DNA of 24,001 bases, taken from contig CAIZYV010000060.1 in the NCBI GenBank assembly GCA_903937325.1, forward strand, positions 1 to 24,001, given 5' to 3'. The stretch comes from Candidatus Falkowiibacteriota bacterium (GTDB taxonomy: Bacteria; Patescibacteriota; Patescibacteriia; Patescibacteriales; UBA12465). The notes beneath the pieces are model-generated. The model was given only the letters and a program-made list of their open reading frames with translations, had not been told where the DNA came from and did not search any database. Made by a program: the position numbers and the translations under genes. Each line of letters starts with the position of its first letter. Position 1 is the first letter of the stretch. This document shows, piece by piece, positions 8,231 to 15,873 of this stretch.

Positions 8231-8426
8231 AAAGACTCAGTCGATTATCGAGCCTACCAAGCTCGAGGCTCCACAGGCCGTCTTTCTAAGATAAAGACTT
8301 AAAACCGAGAACAATTAGAAAGTGCTCCGCCTAATAACGGAGAAGCTGGGTGGAACCACGAGACTGCAATGAGTCCCGTCCCAGCAAAGACAGATTTTTC
8401 TGTTTTTGCTGGGAAGGGACTTTTTT
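8231..8426 (+). promoter_or_regulatory. T-box riboswitch leader with terminator, upstream of thrS
   Basis: The T-box sequence GGGTGGAACCACG is at 8348-8360. A stem I base pairs 8231-8236 with 8280-8285, with an inner helix 8250-8255/8266-8271. On the 3' side of the internal loop lies ACA (8273-8275) followed by G, a possible Thr specifier. ACC at 8256-8258 lies in the apical loop and is the alternative. A stem III-like hairpin pairs 8325-8329 with 8338-8342. The antiterminator can pair GCTGGG (8345-8350) with CCCAGC (8380-8385). The TGGA bulge suits a tRNA with U as discriminator base before CCA. Uncharged tRNA-Thr is expected to stabilise the antiterminator and switch on the synthetase. Stem I is short and shows no clear distal T-loop module. 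Confidence 0.9.
8373..8426 (+). terminator. T-box regulated terminator
   Basis: GTCCCGTCCCAGCAAA (from 8373) pairs with TTTTGCTGGGAAGGGAC (ending at 8420), followed by a T-run. The 5' arm includes CCCAGC, which the antiterminator also uses, so the two structures are mutually exclusive. Confidence 0.9.
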
Positions 8427-8460
8427 AATAATTAAATTAAGAAAATAATTATAAAAATAT

Positions 8461-10197
8461 ATGAGTAATCTAGAAACGAAACGTCATTCTCTCGCTCATC
8501 TAATGGCCACGGCCGTTAAAGAAATGTGGCCGCAAGCTAAACTTGCCATCGGCCCGGCAATCGATACTGGTTTTTATTATGATATAGATTTCGGCGGTGA
8601 AAGTATCAGTGACACACAATTAAAAGATATCGAAAAACGCATGATTCATCTTGTGAAACAGAATCTAACTTTTAGTCGTGACGAAAAAGATATTGATAGC
8701 GGTTTAAGCTGGGCCAAGGAAGCAAATGATGAATATAAAGAAGAAATTATCAGTGATCTAAAAAAAGGAGGCGAAACAAAAGTGAGTTTTTATACCGTCG
8801 GCACTTTTACAGATCTTTGCCGTGGACCGCATGTAGAAAATACTAAAGAAATACAAGCCGGCAGCTTCAAGTTAGATAAACTGGCGGGCGCTTACTGGCG
8901 CGGTGATGAAAAAAATAAAATGCTGACCCGTATTTACGGATTAGCTTTTGATACCAAAGAAGAATTGGCCGCCTATCTTAAAATGATGGCGGAAGCGGAA
9001 AAACGTGATCATCGCAAACTAGGCAAAGAGCTTGAACTTTTTATGAGCCATGAATTCGCTCCCGGTATGCCCTTCTTTCTACCCAAAGGCATGATTCTCC
9101 TCCAGGAATTATTAAAATTTATTCGCAGTCATTCTTACGGTCAGGGTTATCAAGAAGTGCGCACACCACAATTACTCAACGCCGAACTATGGAAGATATC
9201 CGGGCACTGGGAACATTACCAAGAAGATATGTTCTGCCTGCACCACGCTGAAGACGATGTTGATTTTGGTATCAAGCCAATGAATTGCCCGGCACACATG
9301 CTTGTTTTTAAAAATGCCTTGAAATCTTACAAAGAATTGCCTTTGCGCTTGGCTGAGACAACCACTCTTTACCGTAATGAAAAATCCGGCACTTTACACG
9401 GTCTGACTCGCGTGCGCAGCCTCTCCCAAGACGACTCTCATATCTTCGTTCGGCCAGAACAGATTCTGGAAGAGATTGCTACTCTGCTTGCTAAAATAAA
9501 AACGATTTACCAAATCTTCGATTTACAGATAGATGAAATTCATCTCTCGACTCGTCCGGAACATTTTCTCGGCGAACGTGCCGCCTGGGACCAAGCGGAA
9601 AGCAATCTTAAACAAGCGCTAGAAGAAGCGCAGCTGGCTTATCATATCAATGAAGGCGACGGCGCTTTTTACGGACCGAAAATCGATGTTAAAGTTAAAG
9701 ATGCTATCGGTCGGCAATGGCAGCTTGCGACCATTCAATTAGATTTTCAACTACCACAACGCTTCGAACTTAAATATACCGACTCTGACGGATCAGCTAA
9801 AACTCCGGTTGTTATTCATCGCGCCCTTCTTGGTTCGATGGAAAGATTTCTCGGTGTTATTATTGAACATTATGCCGGCGCTTTCCCAGTCTGGCTGTCA
9901 CCGGTACAAGTTAAATTAATTTCCGTCGCTGAAAGCCATATTTCTGCCAGCCGCACCTTAGCAGAAGAATTACGTGCTGCCGGTATCCGCGTAGAAATAG
10001 ACGAAAATAATGAAACTGTCGGTAATAAAATCCGCAAAGCCGTCAACGAAAAAGTGCCCTATATGCTTGTTATCGGCGACAAAGAAGCCGGGGCAGAAAA
10101 CTTAGCCGTCCGCGACCGCGGCGCCCAGGAAACCAGAGAAATTAGCCGCCTTGATTTCATTAAAGAATTAAGTGACAAGATGGCACAATACCGCTAA
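8461..10197 (+). CDS. thrS: Threonyl-tRNA synthetase lacking the N-terminal TGS domain
   Basis: 578 residues, shorter than the roughly 640 of E. coli ThrRS. The protein starts directly in the editing (N2) domain with HSLAH (His9, His13) and the matching CRGPH (Cys120, His124), so the editing-site residues are kept while the N1/TGS domain is absent. The class II catalytic core has the zinc ligands Cys276 (MNCPAH), His327 (DDSHIF) and His453 (VIHRALLGSMER). The anticodon-binding domain occupies about 475-575. It attaches threonine to tRNA-Thr in the cytoplasm. A T-box leader upstream predicts regulation by uncharged tRNA-Thr. The ATG at 8461 has no Shine-Dalgarno. No in-frame extension could restore TGS, because the T-box terminator lies there. 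Confidence 0.97.
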   Translation: MSNLETKRHSLAHLMATAVKEMWPQAKLAIGPAIDTGFYYDIDFGGESISDTQLKDIEKRMIHLVKQNLTFSRDEKDIDSGLSWAKEANDEYKEEIISDLKKGGETKVSFYTVGTFTDLCRGPHVENTKEIQAGSFKLDKLAGAYWRGDEKNKMLTRIYGLAFDTKEELAAYLKMMAEAEKRDHRKLGKELELFMSHEFAPGMPFFLPKGMILLQELLKFIRSHSYGQGYQEVRTPQLLNAELWKISGHWEHYQEDMFCLHHAEDDVDFGIKPMNCPAHMLVFKNALKSYKELPLRLAETTTLYRNEKSGTLHGLTRVRSLSQDDSHIFVRPEQILEEIATLLAKIKTIYQIFDLQIDEIHLSTRPEHFLGERAAWDQAESNLKQALEEAQLAYHINEGDGAFYGPKIDVKVKDAIGRQWQLATIQLDFQLPQRFELKYTDSDGSAKTPVVIHRALLGSMERFLGVIIEHYAGAFPVWLSPVQVKLISVAESHISASRTLAEELRAAGIRVEIDENNETVGNKIRKAVNEKVPYMLVIGDKEAGAENLAVRDRGAQETREISRLDFIKELSDKMAQYR

Positions 10198-10224
10198 AAT
10201 TATTCGCCCGAGGCTTTTTTATGC

Positions 10225-10230
10225 TAAACT
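10225..10230 (+). promoter_or_regulatory. Possible extended -10 box for the thiol-redox gene set
   Basis: TAAACT is preceded by TGC, as at several other promoters here. No convincing -35 is visible; the ATG at 10268 is 37 nt downstream. TATAAA at 10242-10247 is an alternative. Confidence 0.35.
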
Positions 10231-10267
10231 GATAACATCTTTATAAATCATTTAATTTTATCACTAT

Positions 10268-10642
10268 ATGAGTAAAAAAAAGCATCCAACGACAACTATT
10301 ATTGTCGTGGCCGCAGTTTTGCTGGTCGCCGCTCTCTTTTATTTTGCCAAGCGACAAGCAAATTCGGAAATTAACGCTGATACTAAAAATATGGTTCTCT
10401 TTTACAGTCTTTCTTGTCCTCACTGTCAAAATGTCGAAGATTATATCGCCAGCAATGGCGTTAAAGAAAAATATGATTTTGCCCAATTAGAAATTTCTCA
10501 AAATCAAAAAAATAGTGATGCTCTCGTTAAAAAAGCTAGAGCTTGCGGCTTGGATACACAAGGCTTAGGCGTTCCCTTCCTGTGGACTGGCGAGAAATGT
10601 CTAATGGGAGACACGGATATCATAGAATTTTTTAAAAAATAA
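10268..10642 (+). CDS. Membrane-anchored thioredoxin/glutaredoxin-like protein (CPHC active site)
   Basis: 124 residues. An N-terminal membrane segment (about 9-26) precedes a thioredoxin-like domain. The first strand and active site read MVLFYSLSCPHC, with Cys50 and Cys53 as the redox pair. A cis-proline-type GVPFLW follows near residue 100. Two more cysteines lie outside the active site. The CPHC motif is that of DsbA-type oxidants, but the short domain is closer to a glutaredoxin. The anchor suggests the active site faces outside. It lies 5 nt before a membrane protein with a CPVC motif, which could be its redox partner. No Shine-Dalgarno. Confidence 0.85.
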   Translation: MSKKKHPTTTIIVVAAVLLVAALFYFAKRQANSEINADTKNMVLFYSLSCPHCQNVEDYIASNGVKEKYDFAQLEISQNQKNSDALVKKARACGLDTQGLGVPFLWTGEKCLMGDTDIIEFFKK

Positions 10643-10647
10643 AAAAT

Positions 10648-11160
10648 ATGAAAAATAAATATATATTTACAGCCGCGGCTTTCCTGCTTGCGCCAGTTGT
10701 TTCAGTTAAAGCTGTCTGCCCGGTCTGCATTGTCGCTGTTTCTGCAGGCTTAGGCTTATCAGAATATCTAGGTATCGATGACAGTATTGCCGGCGTTTGG
10801 ATTGGAGGATTACTTATCTCTATGAGCGTTTGGACAATTAATTACTGCACACGAAAAAACTGGCTGCAAAAACAAAAAACTTGGCTCGACCCATTAATCT
10901 TTATCGCTTATTATCTCATGGTTATCTGGCCCTTATACGCCCAGGATTTTATTGGCAACGCCGATAACCGCCTTTTTGGTTTGGATAAACTAGTTCTCGG
11001 TATTGTTGCTGGTAGTATTATCTTTAGCCTAAGCGCCTGGGGTTATGAAGGCTTAAAGAAGAAAAATGGCGGGAAAGCTCACTTCCCTTTTGAAAAAGTT
11101 GTTATGCCTGTTAGCGCTCTTATTTTAATGAGTTTAGTCTTTTATATCTTAACAAAATAG
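10648..11160 (+). CDS. Polytopic membrane protein with a CPVC motif
   Basis: 170 residues. A hydrophobic N-terminus runs into VKAVCPVC (Cys24, Cys27). Further hydrophobic segments lie about residues 48-65, 85-102, 115-136 and 147-167. The family is not one I recognise. The CxxC pair at the membrane edge and the adjacent thioredoxin-like gene suggest a membrane electron carrier that recharges or is charged by the CPHC protein, in the way DsbB, VKOR or CcdA serve other thioredoxin-like proteins. No sequence signature of those three families is evident, so this is inference. Confidence 0.8.
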   Translation: MKNKYIFTAAAFLLAPVVSVKAVCPVCIVAVSAGLGLSEYLGIDDSIAGVWIGGLLISMSVWTINYCTRKNWLQKQKTWLDPLIFIAYYLMVIWPLYAQDFIGNADNRLFGLDKLVLGIVAGSIIFSLSAWGYEGLKKKNGGKAHFPFEKVVMPVSALILMSLVFYILTK

Positions 11161-11174
11161 TAATCAACAAAAAT

Positions 11175-11714
11175 ATGACTAACGACCATAACCCCATCAA
11201 AAATCTCCAAGACTTTATTGATAAAGCCGATAATATGAAGAAGCAGGAGAAGATGGATCTTTCTTCCGACCAGGATTTAAGCATCGCTATTATGAATCTA
11301 GTCGGCATTGAAGAACATTTATTTTTCAGCGGCGCCAAAACCGGTAAAAATGAATATTACGATCTCATTAATGAAGTCCGGGAAATGCGCAAAGACTTAT
11401 TAAAAAAAATTATCAAAGAATACGAAGGTGAAGTTTGGTGTATTTCCAAGCACTTACTCGCCGCTAGCTATCGCTTAATGGAAGTCGGAACAAAACAACT
11501 CAGCCGCGGCCAGAAAGAAGAAGCTTATGAGATGTTTAATAAAGCTTATGAATTATATTCCCTCTTCTGGGGCTTGAATATGAAAATTATCGTTCCTGGC
11601 GATGTTAAAAAAATTGACGAAGAAGCAATAAATAAACATGATACTGAAAAAAAGGGCTTTGCCGGTAAACTGGGTGATTTGGTACGCAAAGCTATTAATT
11701 GTTGCATTGAATAA
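11175..11714 (+). CDS. Conserved-looking alpha-helical hypothetical protein
   Basis: 179 residues, soluble, mostly helical, rich in Lys and Glu. No membrane segment, signal or catalytic motif is seen. Segments such as HLLAASYRLMEVGTKQLSRG and EEAYEMFNKAYELYS resemble paired amphipathic helices of TPR-like character, but there are too few for a confident call. It starts 14 nt after the CPVC membrane gene and ends just before a strong terminator, so it is probably the last gene of that transcript. Function unknown. Confidence 0.8.
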   Translation: MTNDHNPIKNLQDFIDKADNMKKQEKMDLSSDQDLSIAIMNLVGIEEHLFFSGAKTGKNEYYDLINEVREMRKDLLKKIIKEYEGEVWCISKHLLAASYRLMEVGTKQLSRGQKEEAYEMFNKAYELYSLFWGLNMKIIVPGDVKKIDEEAINKHDTEKKGFAGKLGDLVRKAINCCIE

Positions 11715-11736
11715 AAAAATCAACACCATAAAAAGA

Positions 11737-11762
11737 AAAAAGAACCGGCAAAGGTTCTTTTT
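11737..11762. terminator. Bidirectional terminator between convergent genes
   Basis: AAAAAGAACC (11737-11746) pairs with GGTTCTTTTT (11753-11762) around a 6-nt loop. Both strands show a T-rich 3' side, so it can end transcripts from the plus genes and from the 11782-12162 gene. Confidence 0.85.
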
Positions 11763-11781
11763 TGATATGCCCGAAGAACAC

Positions 11782-12162
11782 TTAATCAATAGTTTCTTCA
11801 AAAATTTCTTCTGGCAATTCAATATCAGCGTCCGCCTTAATACAAGCGGTGTCGAAACATAAAAAAGCATGTTTCAAAAACAAGCTGGCCAGAGGATTAA
11901 CTGCTTTTATTTCCTCAAGCTGCGGATAGCTGAAACGGAGCTTTTCTATCGGCACCGGAAATTTTCGGCGGTTCAGATCATCGAGATAATAAATATCTAT
12001 GATAATCATAATAATCCGATCCTGATCTTTTTCGAATTTAACCGAATTAAGATCATAAATTACCAGTTCATTGGGACGAATTAAATCGCTCCCCCTTCTC
12101 CCTGCTACCCGCGAAGGGAGAGACTTGGCGCAATACCCTGCACCCATTCTTTCTTTTACCAT
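11782..12162 (-). CDS. Hypothetical protein with a repeat-derived N-terminus
   Basis: 126 residues. From about residue 26 the protein looks ordinary (LIRPNELVIYDLNSVKFEKD and then mixed alpha/beta sequence). The first 25 residues (MVKERMGAGYCAKSLPSRVA...) are encoded by a GC-rich, hairpin-forming stretch of a different character. No in-frame Met exists between that stretch and about residue 50. Either the start is real and the repeat became coding, or a repeat insertion removed the native 5' end. The gene lies 76 nt downstream of the malic enzyme gene on the same strand. I do not recognise the family. Confidence 0.5.
   Translation of the reverse strand: MVKERMGAGYCAKSLPSRVAGRRGSDLIRPNELVIYDLNSVKFEKDQDRIIMIIIDIYYLDDLNRRKFPVPIEKLRFSYPQLEEIKAVNPLASLFLKHAFLCFDTACIKADADIELPEEIFEETID
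12091..12121. repeat. GC-rich hairpin, possible dispersed repeat fragment
   Basis: TCTCCCT (12097-12103) is the exact complement of AGGGAGA (12115-12121) with an 11-nt loop, inside a C/G-rich tract unlike its surroundings. An alternative CCCTT/AAGGG pairing is also possible. It overlaps the start of a coding frame, so it is unlikely to be a terminator. Confidence 0.45.
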
Positions 12163-12238
12163 GCTGCTTTTTTTGTGCCGTTCTTCACGGCTGGTTAATA
12201 TTAAAAGAACTGCTTAATGACAAGATAATAAGGCAAAA

Positions 12239-13390
12239 TTAGCTTTTTGTAAAGTGGGAAACCGCCGCCGCGACAGCCGGGGCAATACGCTCATCAAAAG
12301 GATCCGGCAAGATCTTATCGACGCGTAAATCATCAACCAGGGCGGCTAAATTTTCTGCCGCTTGCACTAGCATCGCATCGGTAATCTGGGTTACTTTATT
12401 ATCCAAGGCGCCGAGGAAAATACCGGGAAAAATCAAAACATTATTAATTTGATTAGGATAATCGCTGCGGCCACTCGCAACTATGAAAGCCCCGGCGGCC
12501 ACCGCATCTTCTGGCATAATTTCCGGAATTGGATTAGCTAGAGCAAAAACTAAAGCCTTAGGTGCCATCTGTCTAACCATATCCGCCGTCACTAATCCAG
12601 CTGAAGAGACGCCAATAAAAGCATCAGCGCCAAGCAAGGCCTCTGATAAAGAAGAGGCTGGACCTTCAGCACCAATTAATTCAACTAAAGCAGCTTTTTC
12701 TTGATCCAAATCAGGTCGACCGCGATAAATCTTGCCTTGGCGATCACAAACTGTAATGTTAATAAGTCCATAACCGTGCAGCAGGCGAACAATTGCATTC
12801 CCAGCCGCGCCAGCGCCGCTAACAACAACTTTAAGAAGACTTTTATCGCCACCACGCAATTTTAAAGCATTAATTAAGGCCGCTAAGACAACCGCCGCCG
12901 TGCCATGCTGATCGTCATGCATCACCGGAATATCTAGTTCTGCCTGCAAGCGCCTTTCAATTTCAAAACAACGAGGAGCGGCAATATCTTCTAGATTAAT
13001 ACCGCCAAATACCGGCGCAATATATTTAATCGTCTTAATAATTTCTTCCGTATCTTGAGTATCCAGACAAAGTGGAAAAGCATCAACACCAGCAAATTTT
13101 TTAAATAAAGCGCATTTCCCTTCCATTACCGGCAAGGCAGCAGCCGGACCGAGATTACCAAGACCTAAAATTGCGCTGCCATCACTAATAACAGCGATGG
13201 TCCGCCCTTTAATTGTATGAGAAAAAACAGATGCTGGCGTAGCAGCGATTTCTCGACAAACAGCAGCAACCCCGGGAGTATAGGCTAGAGATAAATCATA
13301 TTTATTATCTATTGGCACAGATAAAGCCGTTGCTAACTTGCCTTGAAAACGACGGTGAAGCTCTAAAGATTCAAGATTAAGATCAGACAT
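12239..13390 (-). CDS. Malic enzyme (malate dehydrogenase, oxaloacetate-decarboxylating, NAD(P)-dependent)
   Basis: 383 residues from the ATG at 13390. It converts malate to pyruvate and CO2 with reduction of NAD(P). The catalytic Tyr37 (LAYTPGV) and Lys92 (MEGKCALFKKF) are present, as are the metal ligands Glu134-Asp135 (GGINLEDIAAP) and Asp160 (MHDDQHGTA). The Rossmann loop VVSGAGAAGNA starts near residue 187, and ALANPIPEIMPEDA is the usual C-terminal signature. The size matches the short bacterial form without a phosphotransacetylase domain. A longer start at 13423 is rejected because it lies within a terminator hairpin. Whether NAD or NADP is used cannot be read with confidence. It could supply pyruvate in a limited central metabolism. 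Confidence 0.96.
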   Translation of the reverse strand: MSDLNLESLELHRRFQGKLATALSVPIDNKYDLSLAYTPGVAAVCREIAATPASVFSHTIKGRTIAVISDGSAILGLGNLGPAAALPVMEGKCALFKKFAGVDAFPLCLDTQDTEEIIKTIKYIAPVFGGINLEDIAAPRCFEIERRLQAELDIPVMHDDQHGTAAVVLAALINALKLRGGDKSLLKVVVSGAGAAGNAIVRLLHGYGLINITVCDRQGKIYRGRPDLDQEKAALVELIGAEGPASSLSEALLGADAFIGVSSAGLVTADMVRQMAPKALVFALANPIPEIMPEDAVAAGAFIVASGRSDYPNQINNVLIFPGIFLGALDNKVTQITDAMLVQAAENLAALVDDLRVDKILPDPFDERIAPAVAAAVSHFTKS

Positions 13391-13406
13391 ATTATTTAAA
13401 GGCCTA

Positions 13407-13439
13407 TATAAAAGACCCGACAAACACGGGTCTTTTATA
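13407..13439 (-). terminator. Terminator between the secreted-protein gene and the malic enzyme gene
   Basis: 13407-13419 pairs with 13427-13439 over 13 bp around a 7-nt loop, with the T-rich arm on the 3' side for the minus strand. It lies 13 nt after the stop of the secreted-protein gene and 17 nt before the malic enzyme ATG. No convincing separate promoter for the malic enzyme is visible, so partial read-through is possible. Confidence 0.85.
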
Positions 13440-13451
13440 AAATAAGCAATT

Positions 13452-14294
13452 TTATTGAACTAAAAGGTCATTTAAAGACTCAGTGCCGCCATCTTCGATC
13501 ATTAAACTAGATGTCGCCTCGGTACTGCTAACAGGCGCGCAAGCTTTTAAATCACCCTGATAAGCCTTCCAAATTTTTTGTTGTTCGATCTTAGCATTTT
13601 TCATTATTTCTTCATGCTTAGTCCGAAAATCTTTAACGCATATTTGTAAATTCTCTTGCTGTTTTTCTATCGTTTGAATCGCTTTTTTCTGACAAGTGCC
13701 GCGGGCAACAATGGCGGAATTAATATCGGTAGCGCCCAAAGTTATACGAGCTTGTAAGGCAGAATCCTTTTTATCAATCGCCGTAGAAACGCAAGTAATC
13801 ATCTCAGTTGTAACTGCCTTAAATTTAGGAGCAATCTTAATATTCTTATCATCAGTCTTATTTTTCTTCACGCCCCATAAAGAAGCGCCTATTTTCTGAA
13901 TTTTTTCATACAAACCAATGAGCTGGGGTGCTAATATTTTTTCCAACTGCTCTTTATTAACACCGCTGTTTTTCTGATTGTCGGCTTTTTCTCCTTTTTC
14001 AGCTTTTTCAGCTTTTTCTCCTTTTTCAGCTTTTTCAGCTTTTTCTAAACGGATGCCGTATAAAACTCCATTTTCCTTCTTCAATACCCGAAAATAACGA
14101 ATCTGGTCGGGAGAACTAATCTTTTCTAAACCGTCATCAGTATTACTAGCCATAGTCGTAACTGGACTTAAATCATCCGACACATCTTCAGTCTCGACGG
14201 TTTCATTATTACCGTCCTCAGCTAAAACTGGTAAAAAAGCGAAAATAGCCATGCTCATTGTCAAAAGCAAGGTTAAAGTTAAGATTTTTTTCAT
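13452..14294 (-). CDS. Secreted protein with a Lys/Glu/Ala/Gly tandem repeat
   Basis: 280 residues. A clear Sec signal peptide (MKKILTLTLLLTMSMAIFAF, cleavage near AED at 25-27) is followed by an acidic stretch, a low-complexity repeat of EKA/EKG triplets (about residues 84-104) and a charged, helix-rich C-terminal half with four cysteines (about 166, 201, 218 and 251). The helical part may form a coiled coil. No catalytic motif is seen and I do not recognise the family. An extended -10 promoter lies 29 nt upstream. It probably sits in the cell envelope or is released. Confidence 0.82.
   Translation of the reverse strand: MKKILTLTLLLTMSMAIFAFLPVLAEDGNNETVETEDVSDDLSPVTTMASNTDDGLEKISSPDQIRYFRVLKKENGVLYGIRLEKAEKAEKGEKAEKAEKGEKADNQKNSGVNKEQLEKILAPQLIGLYEKIQKIGASLWGVKKNKTDDKNIKIAPKFKAVTTEMITCVSTAIDKKDSALQARITLGATDINSAIVARGTCQKKAIQTIEKQQENLQICVKDFRTKHEEIMKNAKIEQQKIWKAYQGDLKACAPVSSTEATSSLMIEDGGTESLNDLLVQ
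13983..14045 (-). repeat. Coding 9-bp tandem repeat (7 units) encoding EKA/EKG
   Basis: Seven consecutive 9-nt units with only small changes between Ala-type (GCT/GCC) and Gly-type (GGA) codons, in the order A,A,G,A,A,G,A on the coding strand. This gives a higher-order 27-bp period. All units keep the frame. Confidence 0.9.
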
Positions 14295-14323
14295 ATTGTT
14301 AAAATTATTTTTAATATATTTTA

Positions 14324-14329
14324 ATTATA
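14324..14329 (-). promoter_or_regulatory. Extended -10 for the secreted-protein gene
   Basis: TATAAT on the minus strand, preceded by TGC, lies 29 nt upstream of the ATG at 14294. A weak TGTTAT sits 17 nt further upstream as a possible -35. Confidence 0.6.
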
Positions 14330-14366
14330 GCACAAAAAATAAAAGAATAACATTACTATAAATAAC

Positions 14367-14395
14367 TTGTGCCAAAAGCGTTATTGAGATAAACT
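14367..14395 (+). promoter_or_regulatory. Probable promoter of the MATE exporter gene
   Basis: -35 TTGTGC (14367-14372), 17-nt spacer, -10 TAAACT (14390-14395), 39 nt before the ATG at 14435. The same -35 hexamer occurs at the pilin promoter. Confidence 0.5.
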
Positions 14396-14434
14396 AAATG
14401 AACCGAAAAATAAAAAAGAATAATAAGCTTAAAA

Positions 14435-15847
14435 ATGACAAATACTAAAAATAACCTCAAAATTCTTTTAAAAATGGCCGCGCCCATCATTTTGGCTCAG
14501 CTTTTTCAAATCGCTTATCAATTTACCGATGCTTTCTGGGTTGGCCGTTTGGGTGAAAAAGCTGTAGCGTCGATTGCGATGAGCATGCCAATCTTATTTT
14601 TTATGACCAGTCTCGGCATCGGCTTAGCCATTGCCGGTTCAACTTTAACTGCTCAATACTTTGGCGCAAAAAACGAAGAGATGCTCAGTCGAAGCGCTGC
14701 CCAAACAATGTTAATGGTAGTAATTGTTTCCCTTCTCTTCAGTCTGATTGGCTTTTTCAGTACATCCGCCATCTTGCAGCTTATAAAAACTCCGGCCGAG
14801 ATTATGACAGACGCCTCGGCCTATCTGCGTATTTCTTTCTTCGGCCTGATCTTTAATTTTTGCTTTTTTATTTTTCAATCAATTATGCGCAGCATCGGCC
14901 GGCCGCAAGTACCCGTCTATGTTGTCATTGGCACTGTTATCTTAAATTTTCTGCTTGATCCACTGTTTATGCTCGGCTTTGGACCGATTCCGGCAATGGG
15001 TGTCGCTGGCGTTGCGCTGGCAACCGTCGGCACTCAAAGCATCGCTGCTTTAATCGGTCTCAGTCTGCTTTTTGGTGGCAAACATGGCATACATTTACAT
15101 TTTCGCGATTTCCGCCCTGATTATAAATTTATTAAACGGGCATTTTTTCTCGGCCTACCCGCCTCAATCGAACAATCAGCTCGTAGTTTAAGTCTGACAA
15201 TAATCACCGCCTTAGTCGCCGGTTTCGGCACTTTAGCTGTCGCCGCTTATGGAGTCGGTAGTAATATTTTACAACTGATGCTGATGATTTCTTTCGGCTT
15301 AGCCGGGGCGAACGCTGCCCTTGTCGGCCAGAGATTAGGCGCTAGTGAACCAGCAAAAGCTAAGCAAATGGCTTTTTTAAGTGCTAAAATAGCCGTCATT
15401 CTTTTCAGCTTTATCGGACTAATTTCTTTTATTTTTGCACCTGCTCTTATTAGCTTTTTTGTACCAAACGACACCGCCGTTATTATTGCCGGCACGCGTT
15501 ATCTGCGCTTCATCTCCCCTATCTTCGGTCTTATCGGCTTACAAATTATCGTTGGCAGTACTCTACAAGCTTCCGGTAACACCAAGAGAGCCATGACCTT
15601 AACCTTAATTTCTCAATGGATAGTACAAATTCCTTTGACCTACCTGCTATCTCGCTTTGATCAGCTCGGGATAGACGGACTCTGGATCGCCTTTCCGATT
15701 ACCAATATTTTAATGGCGTTGATTTATTTTATTAATTTTAAAAAAAGCGGCTGGGAAAATAAAAAACTGATCTCTAAAGAAGATCAGCTTAAAGAAAAAA
15801 CCCGGCAAGAAGCAGAAATAGAAACAGCTATTCCTTTAGAAAGTTAA
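14435..15847 (+). CDS. MATE-family multidrug/metabolite exporter
   Basis: 470 residues with about 12 hydrophobic segments in two similar halves. The first half opens with the MATE pattern MAAPIILAQLFQIAYQFTDAFWVGRLGEKAVASIA and the loop GSTLTAQYFGAKN follows near residue 68. The second half repeats it with LGLPASIEQSARSLS and GANAALVGQRLGA. A charged cytoplasmic tail ends the protein. MATE proteins export organic cations or other small molecules using Na+ or H+ gradients; the substrate cannot be predicted here. It stands alone on the plus strand between minus-strand genes, and no obvious terminator separates it from the convergent gene at 15874. Confidence 0.95.
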   Translation: MTNTKNNLKILLKMAAPIILAQLFQIAYQFTDAFWVGRLGEKAVASIAMSMPILFFMTSLGIGLAIAGSTLTAQYFGAKNEEMLSRSAAQTMLMVVIVSLLFSLIGFFSTSAILQLIKTPAEIMTDASAYLRISFFGLIFNFCFFIFQSIMRSIGRPQVPVYVVIGTVILNFLLDPLFMLGFGPIPAMGVAGVALATVGTQSIAALIGLSLLFGGKHGIHLHFRDFRPDYKFIKRAFFLGLPASIEQSARSLSLTIITALVAGFGTLAVAAYGVGSNILQLMLMISFGLAGANAALVGQRLGASEPAKAKQMAFLSAKIAVILFSFIGLISFIFAPALISFFVPNDTAVIIAGTRYLRFISPIFGLIGLQIIVGSTLQASGNTKRAMTLTLISQWIVQIPLTYLLSRFDQLGIDGLWIAFPITNILMALIYFINFKKSGWENKKLISKEDQLKEKTRQEAEIETAIPLES

Positions 15848-15873
15848 TTGTTTTCTCTTGCGCCACGTCCATC

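Noticed and set aside
11553..11870. 105-codon minus-strand frame across the terminator at 11737-11762
   Set aside because: It crosses a strong bidirectional terminator and overlaps the ends of two better-supported genes.
12177..12191. GCCGT/ACGGC hairpin after the malic enzyme gene
   Set aside because: No T-run follows on the minus strand and the stem is only 5 bp, so it is not a convincing terminator.
12239..13423. Longer malic enzyme start (MSGLLYRPLNN) at 13423
   Set aside because: The extra codons lie inside the terminator hairpin 13407-13439 and have no family similarity; the ATG at 13390 is the better start.
13983..14045. Regular short repeat resembling an array
   Set aside because: Units are contiguous 9-mers without spacers and lie in a coding frame, so it is a coding tandem repeat and not CRISPR.
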